A DNA stretch of 64,000 nucleotides from Rana temporaria (Eukaryota; Chordata; Amphibia; Anura; Ranidae). The notes beneath the pieces are model-generated. The model did no database searches. It was not told where the DNA came from and was given only the letters and a program-made list of their open reading frames with translations. Both the position numbers and the translations under genes were made by a program. Position 1 is the stretch's first letter. The number at the start of each line of letters is the position of its first letter. Below are positions 53,315 through 63,930 of this stretch, one piece after another. The stretch is from NCBI RefSeq assembly GCF_905171775.1, contig NC_053492.1:328440720-328504719 (forward strand), written 5' to 3'.

Positions 53315-53665
53315 AAAGGGCCCCGGATGGCAACCCCTTTTTTTATAAAAAAATTATTTTTTATATATATTTTTTTTATATATATATTTTTTTGTCTTTA
53401 TATATTTTTATCTATATATATATATATATATATTTTTTTTTTATTATTATTAAAGGGCTCAGAGGTCCCCAGGGCCCCATGTGTGGCAAACCCCCCGCCC
53501 CTTTTTTTTATAAAGGTTTTTTTTTTATTTTTGTTTATATATATTTTTTTATTTTATTTTTTTATTAAAGGGCCCTGAGGTCCCCAGGGCCCTGGATGGC
53601 AACCCCCCTTTTTTTTCATAAATGTTTATTTTTTTACATATATATATATATTTTTTTATTATTAA

Positions 53666-54881
53666 CCACTTGACCACTGGGCACGTAAACCCCCTTAATA
53701 ACCAGACCAATTTTCAGCTTTCGGTGCTCTCACAATTTGAATGACAATTACTCAGTCAAACAACACTGTACCCAAATGAAATTTTCGTCCTTTTTTTCAC
53801 ACAAATAGAGCTTTCTTTTGGTGGTATTTAATCACCGTTGGGTTTTTTATTTTTTGCGCTATAAGAGAAAAAAGACTGAAAATTCTGTAAAAAATAATAA
53901 TTTTTCTTTGTTTCTGTTATAAAATTTGGCACATTTAGTATTTTTTCTTCATTCTTTTGCTTAAATGTGAAAGATGAAGTTACGCCGAGTAAATAGATAC
54001 CCAACATGTCACCCTTCAAAATTGCACACGCTTGTGGAATGGCGCCAAACTTTGCTACTTAAAAATCCCCATAGACGACGTTGCAGGGTATTGTGGAGTA
54101 TTGTGGGGTATTGTGGAGTATTGTGGGGTATTGTAGAGTATTGTAGAGTATTGTAGAGTATTGTGTGGTATTGCAGGGTATTGTGGAGTATTGTGGAGTA
54201 TTGCGGGGTATTGCGGGGTATTGCGGAGTATTGCGGAGTATTGCGGGGTATTTCGGGGTATTGCGGAGTATTGCGGAGTATTGTGGGGTATTGCGGGGCA
54301 TTGCGGAGTATTGCGGGGCATTGCAGAGTTTTGCGGGGCATTGCAGAGTATTGCGGGGCATTGCAGAGTATTGCGGGGCATTGCAGAGTATTGCGGGGCA
54401 TTGCAGAGTATGGGGGCATTGTAGAGTATGGGGGCATTGTAGAGTATGGGGGCATTGCAGAGTATTGCACAGGGAGGGATGGTGGATGGCTGGATCTGTG
54501 ACTACATGTGTCACAGATCCAGCCCGCAGCAGCAGCAGCTGCTGCTGCTTCCGCTCTCTCCCCTCTCCTCTCTCACACTGTACCGTTCGGTACAGAGAGG
54601 AGAGGGAGGAACCGGCGTCATCACATGACGCCGGTTTGTTTACTAGTGATCGCTCCGTCATTGGACGGAGCGATCACGTGGTAAATCGCCGCTATCAGCG
54701 GCGATTTACCGTGATCCGTGATCAGCCGGGTCCGGAGGACCCGGCGGTCACGGAGACTCCCGTGTGCGCGCCCCACAGGGCGCGCGGGAGTGCGACTCTG
54801 GGAGGACGTACATTGACGCCCTCCCAGAGTTAAGCAACCGCCTTGTAGACGTATTTCGTCTATAGGGCGGTTGCTAACTGG
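53666..54881. mobile_element. TTAA-flanked element carrying a minisatellite
   Basis: It is flanked by ttaa (53662-53665 and 54882-54885). The ends are ccacttgaccactggg and cggttgctaactgg. It contains the ttttgcgctata block found in the MITE at 22772 and the element at 61967, then the 10-bp minisatellite, then a palindromic GC-rich part (gatcgctccgtca..gacggagcgatc). Confidence 0.78.
54085..54470. repeat. 10-bp minisatellite (GTATTGCGGA type)
   Basis: About 38 units of gtattg[tc][ga]g[ga]g, shifting towards gcattgcaga near the right end. It lies inside the TTAA-flanked element. Because the period is not a multiple of three, every frame yields a ten-residue repeat, which explains the overlapping open frames on both strands. 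Confidence 0.93.
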
Positions 54882-57800
54882 TTAAAGGGCCCAGAGGTTT
54901 TTTTTTTCATTTTTATTAAAGGGCCCAGAGGTCCCGGATGGCAACCCCCCTTTTTTGTAATTTCTTTTTATATGTATATATATATATATATATTATTAAA
55001 GGGCCCAGAGGTCCCCAGTGCCCCCAGATGGCAACCCCCTTTTTAAAAATATATATATATATTTTTATATATATTTCTTATTTTTATTAAAGGGCCCAGA
55101 GGTCCCCGGATGGCTACCCCCTTTTTTTATATATTTTTTCCTTTATTTCTTCTTTTTTGTGTAAAGGGCCCCCCCCCGCTTCTTAATTCGCGGCAGCCCC
55201 CCCCCGCTTCTCAATTTCAGGCGGCAGCACCCCCCCCCCCTTCTCTGCTCCAGGGGGCCCATGCCTGAAGCCTGAAGCTGTGTAAGGGGCCCCATAATTC
55301 CTGATGGCGGCCCTGCATAGAACTGTCCCTGCACAAAGTGTAATTTCTGAAAGAAAAAAAGGCATTTAAAACCGGCTTTGCGGCTCTAATGAATTGTCGG
55401 CTCTGGCAATTCAGAGATGATTCATTCATAAAAAATAAAAATAAAAAAGCTGGGGGTCCCCCAAAATTCCATTAACAGGCCCTTCAGGTCTGATATGGAT
55501 ATTAAGGGGAACCCCGCCGTCAATTTAAAAAAAAATGACGTGGGGTTCCCGCAAATATCCATACCAGACCCTTCAGGTCTGGTGTGGATTTTAAGGGGAA
55601 CTCCACCCCAAATAAAAAAAAAATGGCGTGGAGTTCCCCCAAAAATCCACACCAGACCCTTATCCGAGCACGTTAACCTGGCCGGCCACAGAAAAGAGGG
55701 GGGGACAGAGTGCGGCCCCCCTCTCCTGAACCGCACCAGACCACATGCCACAGGCCCTTGTCCCCATGTTGATGGGGACAAGGGCCTCATCCCCACAACC
55801 CTTGCCCGGTGGTTGTGGGGGTCTGCGGGTGGGGGTCTTATCAGAATCTGGAAGACCCCTTTAACAAAGGGGACACCCAGATCCTGCCCCCCCCCTATGT
55901 GAATTGGTAATGGGGTACACTGTACCTCTACCATTTCACGAAGGAAGTTTAAATAGTTAAAAAAAACACACAGACACCGTAGAAAAAAATCCTTTATTAA
56001 TGATAAAAAAAAAATCCAGCGATGTGAATCCACTCTCGGCCCGGCCCCCCGCTCCAACGTGGTCTTCTAACCAGCGACGGATGATCTCTCCAGCGACGGG
56101 GGATCAGCGGCCCGGTCCAGCGATGAGAAGATCCATGCGTCCAGAGCGCAGCAGGCGAGCTCCTCTCTACGCGCTGGAGCTGTGACATTTCTTATATAGG
56201 GGAAGCGGCCACCCGTCACGTGACCCTGCCCCCTCTGACGCACCCTCGTACATCACTGGGAAAGACCGGGAAAGACCTGGTCTTTCCCAGTGATGGAATT
56301 TCGAGGGACCCCCAGCTTTTTTATTTTTATTTTTTATGAATGAATCATCTCTGTAATTGCCAGAGCCGGACAATTCATTAGAGCCGCAAGCCGGTTTAAA
56401 TGCCTTTATTTTTAAGAAATGACACTTTGTGCAGGGACAGTTCTACGTACGGGAAACATGCGCTATTTCACATGCTGACTTTACACCCCCTCTAGGTACG
56501 AAATTTAAAGTAATATTACACTTTTATTGTTTCACTTTTAGCATTATTAAATTCACTGCTCCTGAAAAAATGTCCGTTTTTAAAACTTTTTTTGCATTGA
56601 TACATGTTTCCTGGACCCAGGTCCCCAAACACTTTTTAGGACAATAACTTGCATATTAGCCTTTAAAATTAACACTTTAGATTTCAAATGTTCGAGTCCT
56701 ATAGACTTTAACAGGGTTCTAAAGTTTACACTAACATTTGGTGTGTTCGCAAGTTCTGATGTGAACCGAACAGGGGGGTGTTCGGCTCATCCTTAGTGAG
56801 CAGTGACAGTGCATGCATCAGTGAGACTGTCCCTCTTATTCACATGTTGGAGCACACGCTATGTGGAATAATGGACAGGGCCCTTAAGGCAGAACAGAGG
56901 GACGAAGAGAAGGACTTCCTTACCTCTCAAGGCCCCCTTTATCCAGACAGTGGTCCTGCTTGCCTGCCTAGCACACAGGAAGAGGACGAGGAGGAGGAGG
57001 ATGATTGTATCATCAGCATGGAGGTGGAGCCTAGCACTCAGCATCAGCAGCAGCAGTCTTCAAGGGATCATTTACAGTCCCAAGGAACCCATGGACTTTT
57101 ACGTGGCTGGGATGAGGTGGCTGCGGATCCTGTCGTCCTCAGTGACCCAGAGGACTGTCCCCCGAATGCCTCAGCAAACCTACGCTGCATGGCCTCCCTG
57201 ATCCTGCAAAGCCTGCGTAAGGATCCTTGTATTTGTGGTATCAAGGAGAGGGATCATTACTGGCTGGCAACTCTCCTTGATCCACGTTAAAAGAGTAAGG
57301 TTGCGGACCTTATCTTGCCATCGCAGAGGGAGCAGAAGATGAAACATCTTCGGGAGGCCTTGCAGAAAGGTCTGTGCAACGCATTCCTAGAACCTGGGGG
57401 ATTACCAAATCCTGTTTCTGGACAACATGTTGCTGAGGCTTCGGTGAGGCACAGAAGGAGCGGTGGAGAAGGTGGCCATCTGACCGATGCGTTCAGACAA
57501 TATTTTAGTCCGCAGCCCCAAGGTATGACCGGTTCCAGCAACCATTGCCAGCAACCATCGGTGCGGGAATACCTAGGGGCAAGATCAGACTTGGACACCT
57601 TCTCCACCGAAAATCCTCTGGCTTACTGGGTCTTAAGGATGGATTACTGCCCAGAAGCTTGCACAGTACGCAATTGAGCTACTGGCTTGTCCTGCATCAG
57701 CGTTCTTTCAGAACGCTCATTCAGTGCTGCTGGAGGCTTTGTGACTGATCACAGGGTGCGCCTCTCCACCGACTCCGTCGATTGACTGACCTTCATGAAA

Positions 57801-57999
57801 ATGAATCAGCTTGGATCAACACCAGCTACCAAGCACCTGATGCTGATGTAACTGAAATTTTTTTTGGAAGTGTCAGATCCCTTGGAGACTGCCTATACTG
57901 ATGCTGAGTGACTATCCTGTTATGCTGACTGAATATCCTTTTCCTCCTCTTGCTGATAGCTAGTAAGAACATTGTTGGTTCTGGGCACCGCCACCAGTG

Positions 58000-58345
58000 C
58001 CTAAGGCCCAATTTTTCTGCCCCTGTTTAACAGGGGCGTGTAATAAAAAATGTTGATGCAATACTTTGCATGTGGCTCTTTGCTGCGCTCCAATTACAGT
58101 ATCTGTGAGGGGTTGCAGTGTTGTGGCACCAGCACCAGTGGCTAAGGCCCAATTTTCCTGCCGGCGTGTAATTACAATTTGTGATGCAATGCTTTGCAGC
58201 GGGCTCATTACTGTGCTCCAACTAGAGTATCTGTGAGGGGTAGCAGTGTTGTGGCACCAGCACCAGTGCCTAAGGCCCAATTTTTCTGCCCCTGTTCAAC
58301 AGGGGCGTGTAATTACAATTCTTGATCTAATATTTCACAGCAGGG
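58000..58345. repeat. 3'-side array, hAT copy 3 (degenerate)
   Basis: Three diverged units with gcccctgtttaacaggggc (58020 and 58290; the middle one reduced to ccggcgtgta). This is the counterpart of the larger arrays in copies 1 and 2. Confidence 0.75.
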
Positions 58346-58426
58346 CGTTCCAGCGCCCACCAAGACTAACTGTGAGGGCTTACAGTGTTGTGGCAACACC
58401 AACACCTAGGGCCCAAATTTCTGCAG

Positions 58427-58865
58427 AGTATATACGTCAGGCCCCTACTTTCAAACATCCAACTTACAAACGATTCCTACTTGCAAACGGAAGGAGACAA
58501 CAGGAAGTGAGAGGAAATCTACCCCTAGGAAGGGAAATTCTTTTCTGTAAAAGGTGTCTCCTGTCCACTGATGCTTTATCACAAATCACAATCCTTGTTT
58601 TACAAAAAAAAAATATTTTTCAAAAAATCATTTGTCTTTGGGACAGAAAGTGAGGTGCAATCTTCTGAACAGATGCACACAGACAGCAAAACAAATGTTA
58701 CAGGGGTGATAATGTTTTCAGCAAAGCTTAAAAAAAGATTTTATGGCTGAAGCTACACTTTAAAGAAGTACCAGTTGAAAATTATAAGCAGATTCTACTT
58801 AACAACAAACCTACAGTCCCTGTCTTGTTTGCACCGCCTGTATACTGCTGTTCAAAGTATATAGG
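58427..58865. mobile_element. Unclassified interspersed repeat in hAT copy 3
   Basis: Sequence absent from the equivalent position of copies 1 and 2 (agtatatacgtcaggcccc..caaacggaaggagacaacagg..ctgtacactttaaag-like). I see no terminal repeat and no coding frame. The sequence resembles a repeat common in frog genomes, from memory only. Confidence 0.4.
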
Positions 58866-59370
58866 GCCAAAGGGGCTTGTTATGACCTGGGGGGAGGGGG
58901 GCGGAGAAACCCATGCTATTTTTCTTAGTGATTTTCATCCATATTGCAGGGACCAAACATTACATTAAAGCCGCAAGCAGTCTTAAATGACTTTTTTCTT
59001 ATAGTAATCTTATTTTGTGCAGGGACAGTTCTAAACATGTGCCACTAATATAGACACCCAGCAGGTACTATATTTAAAGGAATTTTTCATATTTTTTTTC
59101 ACTTTAAGCATCATTAAAATCGCTGCTCCAGAAAAAACGATAGTTTTTAAAACTTTTTTTTCCATTGATACATGTTCCCTGGGGCAAGACCCGGGTCCCC
59201 AAACCCGTTTTCCAACAATAACTTGTATATTGGGCTTTAGAATTTGCACTTTTGAATTTGAACGTTCGAGTCCCATAGACGTCAATGGGGTTCGATACGT
59301 TTGCGCAAACGTTAGGTCCGTTCGAAGGTTCTGGTGCGAACCGAACACGGGGGTCTTCGGCTCATCCCTA

Positions 59371-59800
59371 CTGTTTAGGGGTAGCAGTGACATCTAGGGC
59401 TGCCACCCCTGTGTTTGCCACCTCCACATTTTCACCCAACTTGGAAAAAAAATTTAATGCTCAAATACAGGGACTGGCCTTCCTTTTCTGAAAGCCCCTT
59501 CCACTCCCTCTAACTACATTAACCCATCTCCCTATCTGCTAATCCTGACTTGCCCCTCCACCCTCCACATCAACCCTACTGACCACCTGCTCAGCGAGCA
59601 GTGGACCCCTTTCAAGGTTGTCCTTTCTGCCCAGTGTTGCAACTTGCTCCTCCAGATCTCTAATGCGAGCTTCCAGAAGGGCAACCTGCTCACATCTGTC
59701 ACATCGGTATCCATCCTGGAGCTGTTGCACCAATTTTGCATACATGTGGCACACTGTGAACTGAGCAAAACCTTCAACCCTGCTAGCACTAATTTCCCAG
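59371..59800 (-). mobile_element. CR1-like LINE, segment 1: ORF1 N-terminal part
   Basis: The minus strand reads MYAKLVQQLQDGYRCDRCEQVALLEARIRDLEEQVATL, a Cys-pair followed by a short coiled coil, as at the start of CR1 ORF1. A Ser/Pro-rich linker leads to hAT copy 3 and, beyond it, the esterase domain. Confidence 0.75.
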
Positions 59801-60549
59801 TTACAATATAATTACTTGTAGGAAGTTTAAGATGTTACTCACAGTTTAGAAGACTCATGTCTTAACTCCTGTTTTTAACTCCTGGTTTTTAACTTTCCAC
59901 TTTAGTTCAAAATCCCACTTATGTTCACAAATCCACATGCAAGCCACCATCAGCAGGGAGCCAGCTCCCTGTAATATTGTTCACAGTTTGATAATACAAT
60001 CAAGACTTATGTTCAATTTAGAGTGAATCTATTTTAAACATATATCATAATAAAACCACTGTACAGACTTTAGCTTTTAAAAGACAGACAAAATTGTTTA
60101 TGTCTCTTAATATCTGGAATATAATTATTTCATACTGCAGTTAAAAATAACTCCAATTTGCTCTGCCATATGTATTTAAATGGTTTTAGTAATGTATATG
60201 TAAAAACAATTCAATTAACAAAAAGGTATACATGAAAAGATTAATACGTTACCAGGACTTAAGAGTTCTGTCTTTTTGAGAAGCTTCAGTTATCAGTCCC
60301 ACGGACTCCTTTTAGCCTTCTACATTTCTGCATTTCAAGATCTCCTCCTTCAGCCCAAGAGAGAGCGAGAGATCAATAGATCTTTTTCCTTCAGCCTAGC
60401 ATCTCTTTCTGCTCTGGGTAGCCGGACATAGAGAACCTCTCTTCCTCCCTCCTGAGATCCCTTCTCTGCTATCTGTAACACCTTTTTATCCCACCCCAAA
60501 AGTGGGTGGGTGTCTCATTACTATGTAATTGATGATGTAATGTGACAAT
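59801..60549 (-). mobile_element. Possible CR1 5' untranslated region
   Basis: About 750 bases of A/T-rich then C/T-rich sequence directly 5' of the CR1 ORF1. I see no protein, terminal repeat or tandem unit. It is assigned to CR1 only by position; it could equally be the original genomic flank. Confidence 0.35.
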
Positions 60550-61039
60550 GGGGCTGATTTACTATGCCTTTGCTCCATGATTCATGGCGCAAAGGCAGGG
60601 GCAACGGCTGTTATGAAATTTACTAAAGGAATGCGCTGGCAATGCAGCACAATTCCTTATTTACTATAATACCGAATGCGCCCAGGAGGGGCGCATGGTG
60701 TGCCCCTATGGACCTGGCACACGGCATCTAGAAATGTAAAATAAAAGTTTTTGGGAGTGAGTTTATTATGGGGGGTGTGGGATGATGTGGGGAAGTGTAG
60801 TTTCATGTGTTTGTGTAACGTATACGGCCTGAACTGAAAGTGAAAGTGACTTTTGTAAAAACCAGTCGCTGCGCCTGCTAGTACATTTAAACCTGCGGGA
60901 GGTTTATTTGTGTACTGCGCATGCGTGAGCGGCAGTTTCGGTCACTTAGATGTGCCGCTTTACTACGCCGGCAAAATATTGGTAAATATTAATCCGCGTA
61001 GCTGCCTTTGCGTGGCTTCAACGACGCACCTGAATGGCC
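60550..61039. mobile_element. Likely MITE fragment (GGGCTGATTTACTA start)
   Basis: It begins ggggctgatttactatgcc with an inner hairpin (catgattcatg) and gcgcatgcgtgagcgg further in. No matching right terminus is visible, so it is partial or joined to the next GC-rich element. Confidence 0.4.
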
Positions 61040-61962
61040 GAATCTTTTTTAGGTTCCGCTGACCATGAATCGGAACTCCGCGCCAAATAAAAAAAAACGG
61101 CGTGGGTTCCCCTTCAGGAGTATACCAGGCCCTTTGGTATGGATTGTAAGGGGGAACACCTACGCTGAAAAAACGGCGTGGGGATTCCCTCAAGATCCAT
61201 ACCAAACCCTTATCTAAGCACGCTGCCTGGCCGGACAGGAATGGGGGTGGGGACGAGCGAGCGCCCCCCCCTCCTGAGCCATACCAGACCGCATGCCCTC
61301 AACATGGGGGGGTGGGTGCTTTGAGGCAGGGGGCACTGCGCCCCCCACCCCAAAGCACTCTTGTCCCCATGTCGATGGGGACAGGGGCCTCATCCCAACA
61401 ACCCTGGCCGTTGGTTGTCGGGGGTCTGGCGGGCGGGGGGCTTATCGGGAATCTGGGAGCTCCCTTTAATAAGGTGGCCCCCAGATACCATCCCCCACCC
61501 TATGTGAATGAGTATGGGGTACATCGTACCCCTACCCATTCACCTGGGGGGAAAATGTTAAGTTAAAAAAACACACTACACCGATTTTTTAAGATATGTA
61601 TTAGTCAGCTGGTGGGTCTTCTGCCGGGCCCCCTCCCCCTTTAAGCTTTTTCACATGGGGGTTAGGGCCCGTTCTTGTCCCGCCGCTTTCTGCCGGGGGG
61701 GGACGGACTTCCACGCTGTCTTCTGCCAGGGGGGAACTGGACTTCACGCTGTCTTCTGCTGGGGCCCCCTCCCCCTTTCTTCTTTAAGCTCTTTTACAAG
61801 GGGGGGTGCACCTGGTATTCTCCGCTGTCTTCTGCCGGAGGGGGGGAACCGGACTTCACCGCCGTTTTCTTCCGGGGGGGGGGGGGGTGAACCAGACTTC
61901 ACCCCTGTCTTCTGCCGGGGGAACCGGACTTCACTGCCACCTTCTGCCGGGCCCCTTCCCCT
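61040..61962. mobile_element. GC-rich foldback relative (single arm)
   Basis: Same block order as 3592-5556: ataccaggccctt, gcatgccctcaacatgggg, caacaaccctggccgttggttg, ccctttaataagg, cctacccattcacctgggg, then atgtattagtcagct with repeated cttctgccgggg units. Only one arm is present. There is no TATA box and it ends at a TTAA-flanked element. Confidence 0.6.
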
Positions 61963-62399
61963 TTAACCACTTAAGCCCCGGTCCAATACGCAGCCTAAAG
62001 ACCCAAGGTGTTTTACAATTTGTCATCTGCGCTGCTTTAACTGGTAATTGCGCGGGTCATGCAATGTTGTACTGAAACGAAATTTGCGTCCTTTTCTTCC
62101 CACAAATGAGCTTTTCTTTGATGGTATTTGATTGCCTCTGCGATTTTAATTTTTTGCGATATAAATGGAAAAAGACCGAAAATTTTGAAAAAAAAATATT
62201 TTTCTTATAACAAAAAGTAAAAAATATCGAATAAACTAAATTTTAGTCAAACATTTAGTCCAAAATGTATTCAGCCACATGTCTTTAGTAAAACAAATGG
62301 CAATAAGCGTATATTTATTGATTTTCGCAAAAATTATAGCGTCTACAAACTAGGGTGCATTTTATGGAATTTACACAGCTTTTATTTTATGACTGCCTA

Positions 62400-63930
62400 T
62401 CTCATTTCTTGAGGTGCTAAAATGGCAAGGCAGTACAAACCCCCCAAATGACCCCATTTTGGAAAGTAGACACCCCAAGGAAACTGCTGAGAGGCATGTT
62501 GAGTCCATTGAATATTTTTTTTTTTTGGTCCCAAGTGATTGAATAATGACAAAAAAAAATAAAAAATTACAAAAAGTTGTCACTAAATGATATATTTCTC
62601 ACACATGCCATGGTTATATGTGGAATTGCACTCCCAAAATACATTCTGCTGCTTCTCCTGAGTACAGGGATACCACATTGTGTGGGATCTTTTGGGAGCC
62701 TAGCTGCGTACGGGGCCCCAAAAACCAAGCACCCGCCTCAGCATTTCTAAGGGCGCAAATTTTTGATTTCACTCCTCACTACCAATCACAATTTCGAAGG
62801 CCATAAAATGCCAAAATAGCACAAAACTCCCCCAAATGACCCCATTTTGGAAAGTAGACACCCCAAGCTATTTGCTGAGAGGGATGTCGAGTCCATGGAA
62901 TATTTTATATTTTGACACAAGTTGCGGGAATATGACAAACTGATTTTTTTTTGCACAAAGTTGTCACTAAATGATATATTGCTCACACATGCCATAGTTA
63001 TATGTGGAATTGCACCCCAAAATACATTCTGCTGCTTCTCTCCTGAGTACAGGGATAACCACATGTGTGGGACTTTTTGTGAGCCTAGCCGCATACGGGG
63101 CCCCGAAAACAAAGCACCCGCCTTCAAGATGTCTATGGGCATACATTTTTGATTTCACTCCTCACTACCTATCACTACCTATCACAGTTTTGAAGGCCAT
63201 AAAATGCCAAGATGTCACAACAACCCCCCCAATGACCCCATTTTTCGAAAGAAGACACCCCAAGCTATTTGCTGAGAGGCATGTTGAGTCCATGGAATAT
63301 TTAATTTTATGGCCCCAAGTGATTGAATAATGACCAAAATAAATTATTTTTTTACAAAACGTTGTCACTAAATGATATATTTCTCACATATGCCATGGGC
63401 ATATGTGGAATTACACCCCAAAATACATTCTGCTGCTTCTCCTGAGTACGGGGATATGACATGTGTGGGACTTTTTGGGAGCCTAGCCGCGTACGGGACC
63501 CCGAAAACCAAGCACCGCCTTCAAGATTTCTAAGGGCATACATTTTTGATTTCACTCCTCACTACCTATCACTACCTATCACAGTTTTGAAGGCCATAAA
63601 ATGCCAAGATGGCACACAACCCCCCAAATGACCCCATTTGGAAAGAAGACACCCCAAGCTATTTGCTGAGAGGCATGTTGAGTCCATGGAGTATTTAATT
63701 TTTTTGCCCCAAGTCACTGAATAATGACCAAAAAAAAAATTACAAAACGTTGTCACTAAATGATATATTTCTCACACATGCCATAGGCATATGTGGAATT
63801 ACACCCCAAAATACATTCTGCTGCTTCTCCTGAGTACGGGGATACCACATATGTGGGACTTTTTGGGAGCCTAGCCGCGTACAGGGCCCCGAAAACCAAG
63901 CACTGCCTTCAAGATTTGTGTGAGTGAAAT
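62400..63930. repeat. ~390-bp tandem repeat
   Basis: About four units, judged from aaatgaccccattt at 62445, 62834, 63229 and 63625 (spacings of about 388, 396, 396). Each unit has agacaccccaag, gcatgttgagtccat, gttgtcactaaatgatata, acattctgctgcttctc and gcctagccgcgtacgggg. Frames across them on the minus strand repeat with the unit and are not genes. Confidence 0.92.

Larger units (their letters stand above)
53009..55315. mobile_element. Non-autonomous hAT-type element, ends CAGGGCCGCCATCAG
   Basis: The inverted ends cagggccgccatcag and ctgatggcggccctg are flanked by tatagaac and catagaac (7 of 8 match). The interior is built from repeated blocks of aggtccccagggcccggatggcaacccc with A/T and TA-rich spacers, plus a nested TTAA element. 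There is no credible protein. Long glycine/proline frames arise from the repeats. Confidence 0.85.
52624..56795. mobile_element. Foldback non-autonomous hAT nested in hAT copy 3
   Basis: Starts tagggatgagcttcgag and ends ttcggctcatcctta, flanked by gtgagtag and gtgagcag (52616-52623 and 56796-56803), one mismatch in eight. The left ~385 bases return in inverse at the right end, and the axis lies near 56290. The longer arm carries a TATA box on the minus strand (56191-56198), AATAAA (55993-55998) and the GC-rich blocks shared with 3592-5556. A second hAT-type element is nested in it. It encodes no transposase. Confidence 0.85.
49959..57860 (+). pseudogene. hAT transposase, copy 3 (interrupted by two insertions)
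   Basis: ATG at 49959 opens MSGRTTKRSRESRGQAG. The frame is open through the BED finger (VWAFFETCASDRTVAICNIC..TRHMSTCH) to 50942, then continues in another frame (50880-51580) with LTADSW intact, and in a third (51684-51920) with VVSDNSTNL intact. A MITE sits within the DLQRE motif at 51921-52399. The coding resumes with NLPKNRLICDMPTRWNST to 52620. The foldback hAT interrupts VSS/SDSACISETVPLIHML. The C-terminal part (56804-57860) has LATLLDPR followed by a stop, then NPLAYWVLRMDY and a damaged SERxFS box. Non-functional. Confidence 0.88.
47538..59370 (+). mobile_element. hAT transposon copy 3, with nested insertions
   Basis: Starts tagggatgag and ends ggctcatcccta. The flanks ctgttagg and ctgtttag are an imperfect 8-bp duplication. 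Same plan as copies 1 and 2. Inserted in it are a TA-flanked MITE (48004-48590), a TAA-flanked MITE (51921-52399), a foldback hAT (52624-56795) and an unclassified repeat near 58427-58865. It splits CR1 between segments 1 and 2. Confidence 0.88.

Noticed and set aside
53160..53660. Phe/Ile-rich frames with poly-T tracts
   Set aside because: Low-complexity T and TA runs inside a non-autonomous element.
54009..54833. Long repetitive frames of 153, 200 and 222 codons
   Set aside because: They translate the 10-bp minisatellite. All frames on both strands stay open there by composition.
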